From Nocardia sp. CY41 (GTDB lineage Bacteria; Actinomycetota; Actinomycetes; Mycobacteriales; Mycobacteriaceae): DNA of 64,000 bases. Numbering within the stretch: position 1 is the stretch's first letter; each line of letters starts with the position of its first letter. Position numbers and translations under genes: made by a program. Positions 17,610 through 25,984 of this stretch are shown here, piece by piece. The notes below the pieces were generated by a model, which was not told the DNA's origin, did no database searches, and worked only from the letters and a program-made list of their open reading frames with translations. The stretch covers positions 1 through 64,000 of the forward strand of contig NZ_VUOS01000025.1 in NCBI RefSeq assembly GCF_009829325.1. The letters are read 5' to 3'.

Positions 17610-19412
17610 TCAGGCGACCTGCACGGTGACCGAGGGGTAGCCGGTGGCGCCATCGGGGATGACGTCGCGGCGTTCGGCGGTCTGGATTTCGCCCGCGCCG
17701 TCGGTGGCGCGGGCGCGGAGCGTGTGCGGGCCGGAGGTGGCGTCCCAGTCGAAGACCCATTGCCGCCAGGTGTCGACGGATTGTTCTTCGGAGAGGCGGG
17801 CCTGCTGCCAGGGGCCGTTGTCGATCTGGACTTCCACGGCGCGGATACCACGATGTTGTGCCCACGCGACTCCGGCGACCGGGATGCGGCCGGGCTGGAG
17901 GCGGCCGCGGGCGCGGGGAGTGTCGATGCGGGTGCCGGTCTTGATCGGGCCGCGTGCCGACCAGCCGCGGCGGGTCCAGTAGGCGGTGGCGCGGTCGAAG
18001 CGGGTGACCTCCAGTTCGGTCACCCACTTGGTCGCCGAGACGTAGCCGTAGAGGCCGGGCACGACCAGCCGGGCCGGGTAACCATGCTGGACCGGAAGAG
18101 GTTCGCCGTTCATGCCGATCGCGAGCAGGGCGTCGCGTCCATCGGTCAGCACCGCCAGCGGAGTGCCCGCGGTCCACCCGTCGGCGCTGTGCGAGAGCAC
18201 CATGTCCGCGTCGGGGTGCGGACCCGCCTCCGCCAGCAGCTGATCGACGCGGTAGCCGAGCCAGCGCGCGTTCCCGATCAGGTCGCCGCCCACCGGATTC
18301 GACACGCAGGCCAGCGTGACCAGGTGCTCCTCCACCGGACGGCGGGCCAGTTCGGCCCAGTCGAGCCGGATCTCGCGGTCGACCATGCCGTGGATGCGCA
18401 GTGACCAGCCGTCCTTGGACACCTGCGGCACGATCAGCGCGGTATCGATCCGGTAGAAGTCGTCGTTCGGGGTCAGGTACGGCGTCAACCCGGGTACGCG
18501 GAGATCCACACCCGGCGCGACCGGCTCGGCGGGGGCGGTCGGTTCCGGCAATTGCACAGCGGCTCGCTCACCGGAGACATCTGTGCGGCGCGCGCCCAGC
18601 ACGCGTCCGCCGACGCCGGTGACCACGGCCGATCCGCCTGCCACCAACAGCCCCTGCAAGACGCGCCTGCGCTCGGGGGCCGGGGATCGGCTGGTTTCGG
18701 CTACTGCCGACGGCGACGCTGCCGGTGCGGTCGCGTCCGTCGTCCCGGCCGAACCGGTTCGATGCTGTGGGTCGACGTCTTTCGTGTTTCCACCGGCTCC
18801 GGGCGCATTCGGAGCCGAACCGGCGCCTGCGCCGACCCCCGCATCGGAGGTTTCGCCGATGGGTGAAGCACGCCGGCGCCCACCTCCGTTCCTGCCGCCG
18901 GTGGGTGACGCCGATCCATCGGTCAGCGCTGCGGACTCGCCGGTCGACGGAGTCGCGCCGACCGGCGTGTCAGCGACAGATTCTGCTACCGCCGCGTCGA
19001 TACGGCGGATCAGCGCACGCAGCGCGTAGATGCCGACGGCGACGCCGACGACGGTCGGCAACGCGGCGGTCAGACCGGCGCGTGCCACCGCCACCCATGC
19101 CGTGATCACCCCGAACACCGCGAACACCCACGACCCGGCCGCGCGAGTGGTCCGTTCGATCGCTCCCGCCACTCCGGCCACCACCACCGCGAGCACGCCC
19201 ATGATCAGGTACAGCGCCGCTTTGTCGTTGGTGCCGAAGGTGGTGATGGCCCATTCCCGCAACTCGTCGGGCGTGTGGTCGACGACGGCCGAGCCGAGCA
19301 GGTGCAGCGGCGCGCTGTCGGGGCCGAGAAAGGCCGCGAGCAGTTCGGCCACGCCCAGCGTGAGGCCCGCCGAGACGATCCCGGCCACCACGCGCAATCG
19401 CAATCCGGCCAT
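17610..19412 (-). CDS. Membrane-anchored molybdopterin-dependent oxidoreductase (sulfite oxidase family)
   Basis: 600 residues. Four N-terminal membrane helices (about 8-29, 67-86, 93-112, 117-133) precede a Gly/Ala/Ser-rich linker (145-248). An ERRRVLQGLLVAGG segment with a further helix (252-272) resembles a twin-arginine anchor. The catalytic part starts near 335: HLVTLACVSNPVGGD carries the likely Mo-ligating cysteine C369, followed by GYPARLVVPGLYGYVSATKW. Residues 500-600 are the Mo-co dimerisation domain. The product is probably an extracytoplasmic oxidase of sulfite or S/N-oxides; substrate and acceptor are unknown. The low-complexity linker is unusually long. Confidence 0.85.
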   Translation of the reverse strand: MAGLRLRVVAGIVSAGLTLGVAELLAAFLGPDSAPLHLLGSAVVDHTPDELREWAITTFGTNDKAALYLIMGVLAVVVAGVAGAIERTTRAAGSWVFAVFGVITAWVAVARAGLTAALPTVVGVAVGIYALRALIRRIDAAVAESVADTPVGATPSTGESAALTDGSASPTGGRNGGGRRRASPIGETSDAGVGAGAGSAPNAPGAGGNTKDVDPQHRTGSAGTTDATAPAASPSAVAETSRSPAPERRRVLQGLLVAGGSAVVTGVGGRVLGARRTDVSGERAAVQLPEPTAPAEPVAPGVDLRVPGLTPYLTPNDDFYRIDTALIVPQVSKDGWSLRIHGMVDREIRLDWAELARRPVEEHLVTLACVSNPVGGDLIGNARWLGYRVDQLLAEAGPHPDADMVLSHSADGWTAGTPLAVLTDGRDALLAIGMNGEPLPVQHGYPARLVVPGLYGYVSATKWVTELEVTRFDRATAYWTRRGWSARGPIKTGTRIDTPRARGRLQPGRIPVAGVAWAQHRGIRAVEVQIDNGPWQQARLSEEQSVDTWRQWVFDWDATSGPHTLRARATDGAGEIQTAERRDVIPDGATGYPSVTVQVA

Positions 19413-19493
19413 GGCAACGAGACTACTGCCGGTCGGTCGCTGACCGGGGCGTTCCCGTCGGCGGCGGGCACGGAACGAGCCGCGATACGCGAA

Positions 19494-19527
19494 AGGCGCT
19501 GTCCGCGAAGGTCCGCGGACAGCGCCT
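19494..19527. terminator. Perfect 14-bp hairpin terminator of fadD15
   Basis: AGGCGCTGTCCGCG pairs with CGCGGACAGCGCCT around AAGGTC, just past the fadD15 stop on the minus strand and before the molybdoprotein gene. Confidence 0.85.
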
Positions 19528-19540
19528 GCAGGCGATCAGC

Positions 19541-21334
19541 TCAGTTGTAGATGCTCGCCACGTCGTCGGCGTGCTGCTTCATCACGACCGCGCGCTTCAG
19601 CGACATCTTCGGGGTGAGCTCGCCGGTCTCCTGGGTCCAGTCGATGGTCAGCAGACGGATCTTCTTGATCTGCTCGGCGTGCGAGACCTTCTTGTTGGTC
19701 TCGGCCACCGCGGCGTTCACCTCGGCCAGCAGATCCGGGTGTTCGATCAGCTTCTCGATCGGGGTGTCGGCGGGCAGGCTGTTGCGTTCCTTCCAGCCGG
19801 GCAGCGACTCCGGATCCAGCGTGATCAGCGCGCCGATGAACGGCCGGCTGTCGCCCACCACCATCACCTGGCTGATCAGCGGGTGCGCCCGCAGCGAGTC
19901 CTCCAGCAGCGCGGGGGAGACGTTCTTGCCGCCGGCGGTGACGATGATCTCCTTCTTGCGGCCGGTGATGGTGATGAATCCATCGGCGTCGATGGCGCCG
20001 AGGTCACCGGTCTTGAACCAGCCGTCCTCGAAAGCGTCCTCGGTCGCGTCCGTGTTGCCCCAGTAGCCGTTGAACACGACGGAGCCGCGCAGCAGCAGTT
20101 CGCCGTCCTCGGCGATCTTGGCGGCGTGGCCCTCGATCGGCCGCCCGACCGAGCCGACCCGGATGTGCTCCGGGGTGTTGACCGAGATGGCCGCGGTGGT
20201 CTCGGTGAGGCCGTAGCCCTCGTAGATGGTCACGCCGACGCCACGGAAGAAGTGACCCAACCGCGCGCCGAGCGGGCCGCCGCCGGAGACGGCCGCCTCG
20301 CACTGGCCGCCGAGGGCGGCCCGCAGCTTGCTGTAGACCAGCTTGTCGAACAAAGCGTGCTTCAACTTCAGCCCGATGCCCGGTCCGCCGTTGTCGAGCG
20401 CCTCGCTCCACGCGATGGCGGTGTCGGCGGCGGCGTCGAAGATCTTGCCCTTGCCGCCGTCGTGCGCCTTCTGCTTGGCGCTGTTGAACACCTTCTCGAA
20501 CACCCGGGGTACCGAGAGGATGAAGTGCGGCTGGTAGCTGCCGAACTGCTCGACCAGGGTGGACCAGTCGGCGGTGTGCGCCACGACCACCTTCGCGTCG
20601 AACGCGGCCAGCGCGACGGCGCGGGCGAACACGTGCGCCAGCGGCAGGAACATGAGGGTCTTCTTGCCCTCGGTGACGTACTTGTGCAGCGCGATCCGGT
20701 CGGACTTGGACTCCGCGTACAGGTTCGCGTGGGTCAGCATGACGCCCTTGGGGCGGCCCGTGGTGCCCGAGGTGTAGATCAGGGTGGCGGGCGACTGCGC
20801 GCCCACCTGGGCGCGGCGCTCGTGCACGATCTGGTCGTCCAGGTCGGCGCCGGCCGCGATCAGCTCGTCCAGCGCACCCTTGTCGATCTGCAGGGTCTGC
20901 CGCAGGTCCGGCAGCGACCCGGTCTCGATCTCGTCGATCACCTTGCGGTGCTTGTCGCTGTCGAGGATCAGCAGCTTGGTGGCAGAGTCCTGCAGGATCC
21001 ACTTGGCCTGCTCGGCGGCGGAGCTGTCGTAGATCGCGACGGTGCAGCCGCCCGCAGTCCAGATCGCGAAGTCGAGGACGGCCCACTCGTAGCGAGTGGG
21101 AGCCATGATGGCGACGCGATCTCCGAGTTCGAGACCCGATGCGATCAGGCCTTTCGCCACGCCGGTGACGGTTTTCGCGAACTCAGCGGCGGTGACATCC
21201 CGCCAGCCGCCACTGCCGTTCGGCACGTTGAACAGCACCGCGTTCGGCGACTGCTCGGCGTGGCGGAAGATGTTGTCGGAATTGTTCGCGTCATCCGGAA
21301 TGGTGTAGGAAGCCGGGACTTCGAACTCTCGCAT
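19541..21334 (-). CDS. fadD15: Long-chain acyl-CoA synthetase, FadD15 type
   Basis: 597 residues, typical for FadD15. Activates fatty acids through acyl-AMP to acyl-CoA. Motifs: phosphate-binding TLIYTSGTTGRPKGVMLTH at about 184-202, GYGLTETTAAISVN, GWFKTGDLGAIDADGFITITGRKKEIIVT with the hinge, and a C-terminal KMSLKR region that should hold the catalytic lysine. ATG 21334 has GGAAGGG 5 nt upstream. It ends at a strong hairpin and starts 119 bp downstream of the monooxygenase/SDR/esterase operon on the same strand, so it may partly depend on it. Confidence 0.88.
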   Translation of the reverse strand: MREFEVPASYTIPDDANNSDNIFRHAEQSPNAVLFNVPNGSGGWRDVTAAEFAKTVTGVAKGLIASGLELGDRVAIMAPTRYEWAVLDFAIWTAGGCTVAIYDSSAAEQAKWILQDSATKLLILDSDKHRKVIDEIETGSLPDLRQTLQIDKGALDELIAAGADLDDQIVHERRAQVGAQSPATLIYTSGTTGRPKGVMLTHANLYAESKSDRIALHKYVTEGKKTLMFLPLAHVFARAVALAAFDAKVVVAHTADWSTLVEQFGSYQPHFILSVPRVFEKVFNSAKQKAHDGGKGKIFDAAADTAIAWSEALDNGGPGIGLKLKHALFDKLVYSKLRAALGGQCEAAVSGGGPLGARLGHFFRGVGVTIYEGYGLTETTAAISVNTPEHIRVGSVGRPIEGHAAKIAEDGELLLRGSVVFNGYWGNTDATEDAFEDGWFKTGDLGAIDADGFITITGRKKEIIVTAGGKNVSPALLEDSLRAHPLISQVMVVGDSRPFIGALITLDPESLPGWKERNSLPADTPIEKLIEHPDLLAEVNAAVAETNKKVSHAEQIKKIRLLTIDWTQETGELTPKMSLKRAVVMKQHADDVASIYN

Positions 21335-21453
21335 CAGTGCCCTTCCACGTGGGTTTACTCGCCAGTAATCTACGACACCTGCGCCAGGGTCGTGAGGTCG
21401 ACCACCGCCAATCGCCTCCGTACATCACCGCAGGCCGGGGACCCGCTCGAATT

Positions 21454-22371
21454 TCATCCTAGTTCGCGCAGGTCCGCCGGTTGAATCGCTTCGCGCAGGA
21501 ACTCGGCGAGTTCGCGCAGCGCGGCCGCCGCGGGCGCCGCCAAGGCGGCCTGCAGCTGAGCGACGTGCCACAAGCCCTTGCTCTCGGAGAAGCGCACGTG
21601 TACCCCCGCCTCGCGCAGTGCGGTGACCAGCGCGACGCACTGCCGGTGCAGCAGCTCGCTGACGTCCACCTGCACGTAGGTGGGCGGCAAGCCGCGCAGC
21701 TCACCGGTCAGTGGCGCGTAGCCGGGGTCGGCCGGGTCGCCGTCACCCAGGTAGGCGGCCGCGCACGCACGGGACCACGGCTTGTTGATCACCAGATCGC
21801 GTTCCCGCTGCGGAATCTCGTTCGGATCGGCCCATGGCGCGATCAAGCCGAGCGCCGCCGGGGTCTGCCCGTGCCGGCCGAGCAGGCGCTGCGCCAGCGC
21901 GAGCGACAGACCGCCGCCCGCGGAATCACCGGAGACGGCGATCTGGTCCGGGCGCAGCCCCGAGTTCCCCACGAGTTCCAGGAACGCCGCTTCGGCGTCG
22001 TCGAGCGCCGCGGGGAAGGGGTGCTCCGGCGCGAGCCGGTAGTCCAGCACGTAGACCGGGTATCCGGTGTCCAGGGCCAGTCGGGCCGCCAGCGAGCGGT
22101 GAGTCGCAGGCGAACCGACCGCGTACCCGCCGCCGTGCAGATAGAGGACTGCGCCGTGCTCGGAGGTGCCCGCGAAACCGATCCGTTCGGCGGGCCTGCC
22201 GCCCAGGCGTACGGAGCGCACGACGGCGCCCGCGGGCAGCAGTTGCGCCCGCGAGCTCACGTCGAGCAGCCTGCGCTGCACCGCGAACGGCAGTCGTTTG
22301 TTCAGGGTGACCCGGAAGATCGGGTTGAGTACCGCCCGCGCGAGGGGCAGCGGAAGATCGATGTCTCGCAC
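21454..22371 (-). CDS. Alpha/beta hydrolase, hormone-sensitive-lipase family esterase
   Basis: 305 residues. The oxyanion motif HGGG is at 79-82, the nucleophile elbow GDSAGGG at 148-154 (Ser150), and the C-terminal GLWHVAQL region holds the likely catalytic His. LDYRLAPEHPFPAALDDA is typical of the HSL/acetyl-hydrolase family. GTG 22371 has GAGGA about 7 nt upstream and lies 15 bp after the SDR gene, the third gene of an operon with a Baeyer-Villiger monooxygenase. An esterase beside a BVMO fits cleavage of the ester or lactone the BVMO makes (inference). Confidence 0.85.
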   Translation of the reverse strand: MRDIDLPLPLARAVLNPIFRVTLNKRLPFAVQRRLLDVSSRAQLLPAGAVVRSVRLGGRPAERIGFAGTSEHGAVLYLHGGGYAVGSPATHRSLAARLALDTGYPVYVLDYRLAPEHPFPAALDDAEAAFLELVGNSGLRPDQIAVSGDSAGGGLSLALAQRLLGRHGQTPAALGLIAPWADPNEIPQRERDLVINKPWSRACAAAYLGDGDPADPGYAPLTGELRGLPPTYVQVDVSELLHRQCVALVTALREAGVHVRFSESKGLWHVAQLQAALAAPAAAALRELAEFLREAIQPADLRELG

Positions 22372-22386
22372 TCGTCGTTCCTCGGC

Positions 22387-23217
22387 TCAGGGCAGGAAGC
22401 GACGTTCGACGTTCGCCGCGATCCGCTGGTAGCCCGACGCGGTGACCCGGACGAACAGGTCGAGCAACTTGGCCTCCCAGCCGATCAGCACGCGGCCCTG
22501 CCCCTTGCGCACGCCCTCGACGATGGTCTGCGCCGCCATTTCCGGGGTGTGGATGGCCAGCTTCCGATCGAACATCGACGCGGCGGACTTGGCGTCGATG
22601 CCTTCGGCGTAGGTGGCGTTGCGGGCGACGGCGGTCTTGATGCCGCCGGGATGCACGCAGGTGACCTTGACCGGGTGCCGCGCGACCAGCATCTCCTGGC
22701 GCAGCGACTCGGTGAAGCCGCGCACCGCGAACTTCGCCGCGTTGTAGGCGCTCTGTCCGGGGATCGCGATCAGGCCGAACAGGCTCGACACGTTGACGAT
22801 GTGGCCGTCGCCGGACTCGATGACCATCGGCAGGAACGCCTTGGTGCCGTTGACCACGCCCCAGAAATCGACGTCCATCACGCGCTCGAAGTCCTTGTAC
22901 TCCGAGCGGAGGACCTCGCCGTGGTGGGCGATGCCCGCGTTGTTGTACACCTGGTGCACTGTGCCGAAGTGCGCTTTCACCGCGTCGGCGTAGAGGATCA
23001 CCGCCTCGCGCTCGACCACGTTCAGGCGGTCGGACTTCACCTGCGCGCCGAGCTGCTCGCAGCGGCGCACGGTCTCGGCCAGGCCCTCGACATCGATGTC
23101 CGACAGTGCCAGCTCGGCGCCGCGCCGGGCCAGATTCACCGCCAGCGCCCGGCCGATCCCGGAACCCGCTCCGGTGATCACACATACCTTGTTCTCGAAG
23201 TAAGCGTCACTGCTCAC
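22387..23217 (-). CDS. Short-chain dehydrogenase/reductase
   Basis: 276 residues, classical SDR. The cofactor motif TGAGSGIG is at 15-22, NNAG at 92-95, Ser144/145, and the catalytic Tyr158 and Lys162 in SAYNAAKFAV. DIDVEGLAE after strand 2 suggests NAD(H) preference (Asp40). GTG 23217 overlaps the monooxygenase TGA (GTGA), so the two are translationally coupled. It probably oxidises an alcohol to the ketone used by the monooxygenase, or acts later in the same pathway. Confidence 0.88.
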   Translation of the reverse strand: MSSDAYFENKVCVITGAGSGIGRALAVNLARRGAELALSDIDVEGLAETVRRCEQLGAQVKSDRLNVVEREAVILYADAVKAHFGTVHQVYNNAGIAHHGEVLRSEYKDFERVMDVDFWGVVNGTKAFLPMVIESGDGHIVNVSSLFGLIAIPGQSAYNAAKFAVRGFTESLRQEMLVARHPVKVTCVHPGGIKTAVARNATYAEGIDAKSAASMFDRKLAIHTPEMAAQTIVEGVRKGQGRVLIGWEAKLLDLFVRVTASGYQRIAANVERRFLP

Positions 23218-24743
23218 GATGCCACTGCTTTCAGATCTTCTCGGGAGATGGAGATGTCGTACGCCGCCACGTCGAAATTTCTGGTGAGCCTACGGAATTC
23301 GAAAGTGAAGTCCGGCCACAGCGTGGTGTTGTTGCCGTGCTTGTCCAGGTACCAGCTCGAGCATCCGCCGGTGAGCCAGACGCTCCGGGCCAGCTTCGCC
23401 TGCAGGTCGGCGTTGTAGGCATCCTGCACGTCGCGGCGCACTTCCACGGTACGCAGGTCCAAACGGTCGATGGTGGCCAGCGCGTCGGCGATGTAGTTGA
23501 TCTGCGATTCGATCATGTACACCATCGAGGTGTGCCCGAGCCCGACGTTCGGGCCGAGCAGGAAGAACATGTTGGGGAAGTTCGCGATCGAGGAGCCCTT
23601 GTAGCCCTGCTGGCCGATCTCGTCGAACACCTCCGACAGGGTGCGTCCGTCGCGGCCCGCGATCGTGTCGTAAGTCGGCGAGTCGGTGACGTGGAAGCCG
23701 GTCGCCACGATCAGCGCGTCGATCTCGCGCTCGGTGCCGTCCGCGGTGACGATCGAGTGCGCGCGCACCTCGGCGATGCCGTCGGTGACCACGTCGACGT
23801 TGGGCCGCGACAGTGCGGGGTAGTAGTCGTTGGAGATCAACATGCGCTTGCAGCCGATCCGGAAGTTCGGCGTGACCTTGGCGCGCAGCTGCGGATCGCG
23901 GATCTCGTAACGCAGCTTGGCCTTCGCGACGGCCTCGAACACCTGCATGAGGGCGGGCACCTTGGCCAGCCCGACCACCTGGGTCTCGCGCGCGGCGTAG
24001 ATGGCCGCGCGGGACAGTCGCTGCAGGCCGGGCACGTGCTTGAAGGCGAGCCGCTCCGCCTTGGTGTACGGACGGTCCAGGCGCGGCAGTAGCCACGGCG
24101 CGGTGCGCTGGTAGACATCCAGGTGGCCGACCTTCGGGGCGATGGCGGGCACGATCTGGATGGCCGAGGCGCCGGTGCCGATGATGGCGACCCGCTTGCC
24201 GGTCAGGTCGGCGTCGTGGTTCCAGCGCGCGGAGTGGAAGATCTCGCCCTCGAACTCGTTGATGCCCTTGATGTCCGGCAGCGCGGGCTCGCACAGCGCG
24301 CCGACTGCCGAGACCACCGTGTTCGCGGTGAAGCTGCCCTGGCTGGACTCGATCTCCCACAGGGCGGTCTCGTTGTTCCAGCGCGCGCTGGTCACGTCGC
24401 AGTCGAAGATGTGCTTGTCGCGCACGTCGTAGCGCTTCGAGACGTCCTCGATGTAGCGCTGGATCTCGCCCTGCCGGGAGAACGACCGCGACCAGTCCGG
24501 GTTCAGCGCGAACGAGTACGAGTACAGGTGCGAGGGGACGTCGCAGGCCGCGCCGGGGTAGGTGTTGTCGCGCCAGGTGCCGCCGACGTCGCTGCCGCGC
24601 TCCAGCACGAGGAAATCGTGGCGACCCTGCTGGGTCAGCCGGATGGCCAGACCCAGACCCGCGAACCCGCTGCCGATGATGATCGTCCTGGCGTGGCGCG
24701 TGGGTCGGCCGGCGACAGCTTTGTCTGTGACCTTGCGACTCAT
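23214..24743 (-). CDS. Flavin-containing Baeyer-Villiger-type monooxygenase
   Basis: 509 residues. FAD site GSGFAGLG at 24-31, GGTWRDNTYPGAACDVPSH at 54-72, and the Baeyer-Villiger fingerprint FEGEIFHSARW at 164-174 (FxGxxxHxxxW). The NADPH site IGTGASA is at 188-194. It inserts oxygen next to a ketone to give an ester or lactone. It is the first gene of an operon with SDR and esterase, divergent from a tetR gene; the set recalls the M. tuberculosis mymA operon. TAGGCT lies 7 nt before the ATG, so the mRNA is probably leaderless. Confidence 0.9.
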   Translation of the reverse strand: MSRKVTDKAVAGRPTRHARTIIIGSGFAGLGLAIRLTQQGRHDFLVLERGSDVGGTWRDNTYPGAACDVPSHLYSYSFALNPDWSRSFSRQGEIQRYIEDVSKRYDVRDKHIFDCDVTSARWNNETALWEIESSQGSFTANTVVSAVGALCEPALPDIKGINEFEGEIFHSARWNHDADLTGKRVAIIGTGASAIQIVPAIAPKVGHLDVYQRTAPWLLPRLDRPYTKAERLAFKHVPGLQRLSRAAIYAARETQVVGLAKVPALMQVFEAVAKAKLRYEIRDPQLRAKVTPNFRIGCKRMLISNDYYPALSRPNVDVVTDGIAEVRAHSIVTADGTEREIDALIVATGFHVTDSPTYDTIAGRDGRTLSEVFDEIGQQGYKGSSIANFPNMFFLLGPNVGLGHTSMVYMIESQINYIADALATIDRLDLRTVEVRRDVQDAYNADLQAKLARSVWLTGGCSSWYLDKHGNNTTLWPDFTFEFRRLTRNFDVAAYDISISREDLKAVAS

Positions 24744-24750
24744 ATAACCG

Positions 24751-24807
24751 AGCCTACGGCCCTATTGAGCGCTAGTCAACAGTGTATTGACTGGCGTTCA
24801 GTAGGAT
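24751..24807. promoter_or_regulatory. Divergent leaderless promoters around a TetR-type operator
   Basis: A 13-bp dyad with two mismatches lies at 24767-24799 (GAGCGCTAGTCAA, 7 bp, TTGACTGGCGTTC). It sits between TAGGCT (24751-24756, minus strand, 7 nt before the monooxygenase ATG) and TAGGAT (24802-24807, plus strand, 6 nt before the tetR GTG). One bound TetR dimer could silence both promoters (inference). Confidence 0.65.
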
Positions 24808-24813
24808 TGGCGG

Positions 24814-25446
24814 GTGACCAGAACCCAGACAGACGCCCCCAAGCGCACGCGGCTGAGCCCGGACGAGCGCCGCGAGCAACTGATCACCTTGGGCGCGAAG
24901 ATGCTGGGCGAGCGCTCCATCGAGGACATCTCCGTCAGCGAGATCGCCGCCCAGGCCGGCATCTCGCGCGGCCTGTTGTTCCACTACTTCCCGACCAAGC
25001 AGGACTTCCAGCTCGCGATCGTGCACCACGCCAACGCCGAACTGCTCGAGCGCGTCACCCCGGACCGCAGCCTCGGCATGTTCGAGATGCTGCGCGACTC
25101 CATCGAGCGCTACATCGAGTACGTCACCGAGAATCGCACGTCCTACCTCGCGCTCCTGCGCGGCCCCACCAGCGTGAGCCCCGAGCTGGCCCCGCTGGTC
25201 GATCAGACCCGCGACGCCATCATCGGCATCATCCTCGCCGAGACCCCGGTGCCGATCGCCGAGTCCGGCCACCCCCGCCTCATGCTCGCGATGCGCGGGT
25301 GGATCGCGTTCGTCGAGGAATCCACGCTCACGTGGCTGCGCTCCGAACCCATCTCCCGTGACGAGCTGATCGACCTGCTGGTCGAATCGTTGATCGCCAT
25401 AGCGTTCTCGGTGGACCCGGATCTGGCTGCGGCGCTGCGAGGTTGA
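24814..25446 (+). CDS. TetR family transcriptional regulator
   Basis: 210 residues. N-terminal TetR helix-turn-helix: RREQLITLGAKMLGERSIED, then ISVSEIAAQAGISRGLLFHYFPTKQDF (about 25-72). The C-terminal ligand domain has no specific signature. It is divergent from the monooxygenase operon with a shared operator, so it is probably its local repressor, with an organic substrate as inducer. The start is GTG 24814; no Shine-Dalgarno, and TAGGAT 6 nt upstream suggests a leaderless mRNA. Confidence 0.9.
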   Translation: MTRTQTDAPKRTRLSPDERREQLITLGAKMLGERSIEDISVSEIAAQAGISRGLLFHYFPTKQDFQLAIVHHANAELLERVTPDRSLGMFEMLRDSIERYIEYVTENRTSYLALLRGPTSVSPELAPLVDQTRDAIIGIILAETPVPIAESGHPRLMLAMRGWIAFVEESTLTWLRSEPISRDELIDLLVESLIAIAFSVDPDLAAALRG

Positions 25447-25485
25447 GCGGGCTCGCTCGCGTCCGCCGCGCCGGCCGTGTGCCGA

Positions 25486-25929
25486 TCAGCCGTCCGCCGC
25501 GTTGTAGCGGACCAGGTGCCCGGCGAGTTCGGCGAGGTCTTCGTCGTCCCAGTCGCGGAACCGTTCGGCGAACGCCTCCCGGCGGCGCAGCTCGGCCTCC
25601 CGTGCCATGCGCCGCCCGGCGGGGGTGGCGCGCAGGATGTGGTTGCGGCGATTGGCCGGATCGACCTCCCGGGTGAGATATCCGAGCCGTTCCAGCGCCG
25701 CGACCTGCCTGCTCACCGTGGATTTGTCCAGCAGGAAGTGTTCGGCCAGTTCGGTGGCCAGGCAGCCGTCGCGTTCGATGACCAGGTCCAGGATGCTCGA
25801 CGCGACCAGCGGCAGTTCCGGATGCAGTTCGGCGGCTCGGCCACGGGCTCGGCGGGCGAATGCGGTGAGCTCGCGCTGAATGGTGTGGATCGCGATCGAG
25901 CGAGTGGGGAATGCTGGAGATTGCCGCAT
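25486..25929 (-). CDS. MarR family transcriptional regulator
   Basis: 147 residues from ATG 25929. Winged helix: VERDGCLATELAEHFLLDKSTVSRQVAALERLGYLTREVDPANRRNHILRATPAG is the usual MarR layout (only key parts: LAEHFLLDKSTVSRQ recognition helix, DPANRR wing). Divergent from a membrane protein gene. An in-frame TTG at 25944 would add five residues but lies inside the operator. TACTAT ends 6 nt before the ATG on its strand, giving a leaderless promoter that overlaps the first operator, so autoregulation is likely. Confidence 0.88.
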   Translation of the reverse strand: MRQSPAFPTRSIAIHTIQRELTAFARRARGRAAELHPELPLVASSILDLVIERDGCLATELAEHFLLDKSTVSRQVAALERLGYLTREVDPANRRNHILRATPAGRRMAREAELRRREAFAERFRDWDDEDLAELAGHLVRYNAADG

Positions 25930-25930
25930 G

Positions 25931-25967
25931 GTTGTATAGTACAACGAAGATAGTTGTATTTACCAAC
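25931..25967. promoter_or_regulatory. Tandem MarR-type operators, 22 bp apart
   Basis: GTTGTATAGTACAAC (25931-25945) is a perfect 6-bp dyad with a TAG centre. GTTGTATTTACCAAC (25953-25967) repeats the design with one changed pair. The starts are 22 bp apart, about two helical turns. The first overlaps the -10 of marR; the second lies just before the membrane protein gene. Confidence 0.7.
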
Positions 25968-25984
25968 CTTTTGGGAGTCGTCTC

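Noticed and set aside
15991..18177. Minus-strand 728-codon frame opposite the MFS pump and into the molybdoprotein
   Set aside because: Rich in Arg/His/Gln/Asp, typical antisense composition; both overlapping genes have clear motifs.
19571..21484. Plus-strand 637-codon frame opposite fadD15
   Set aside because: Antisense shadow of a clear acyl-CoA ligase.
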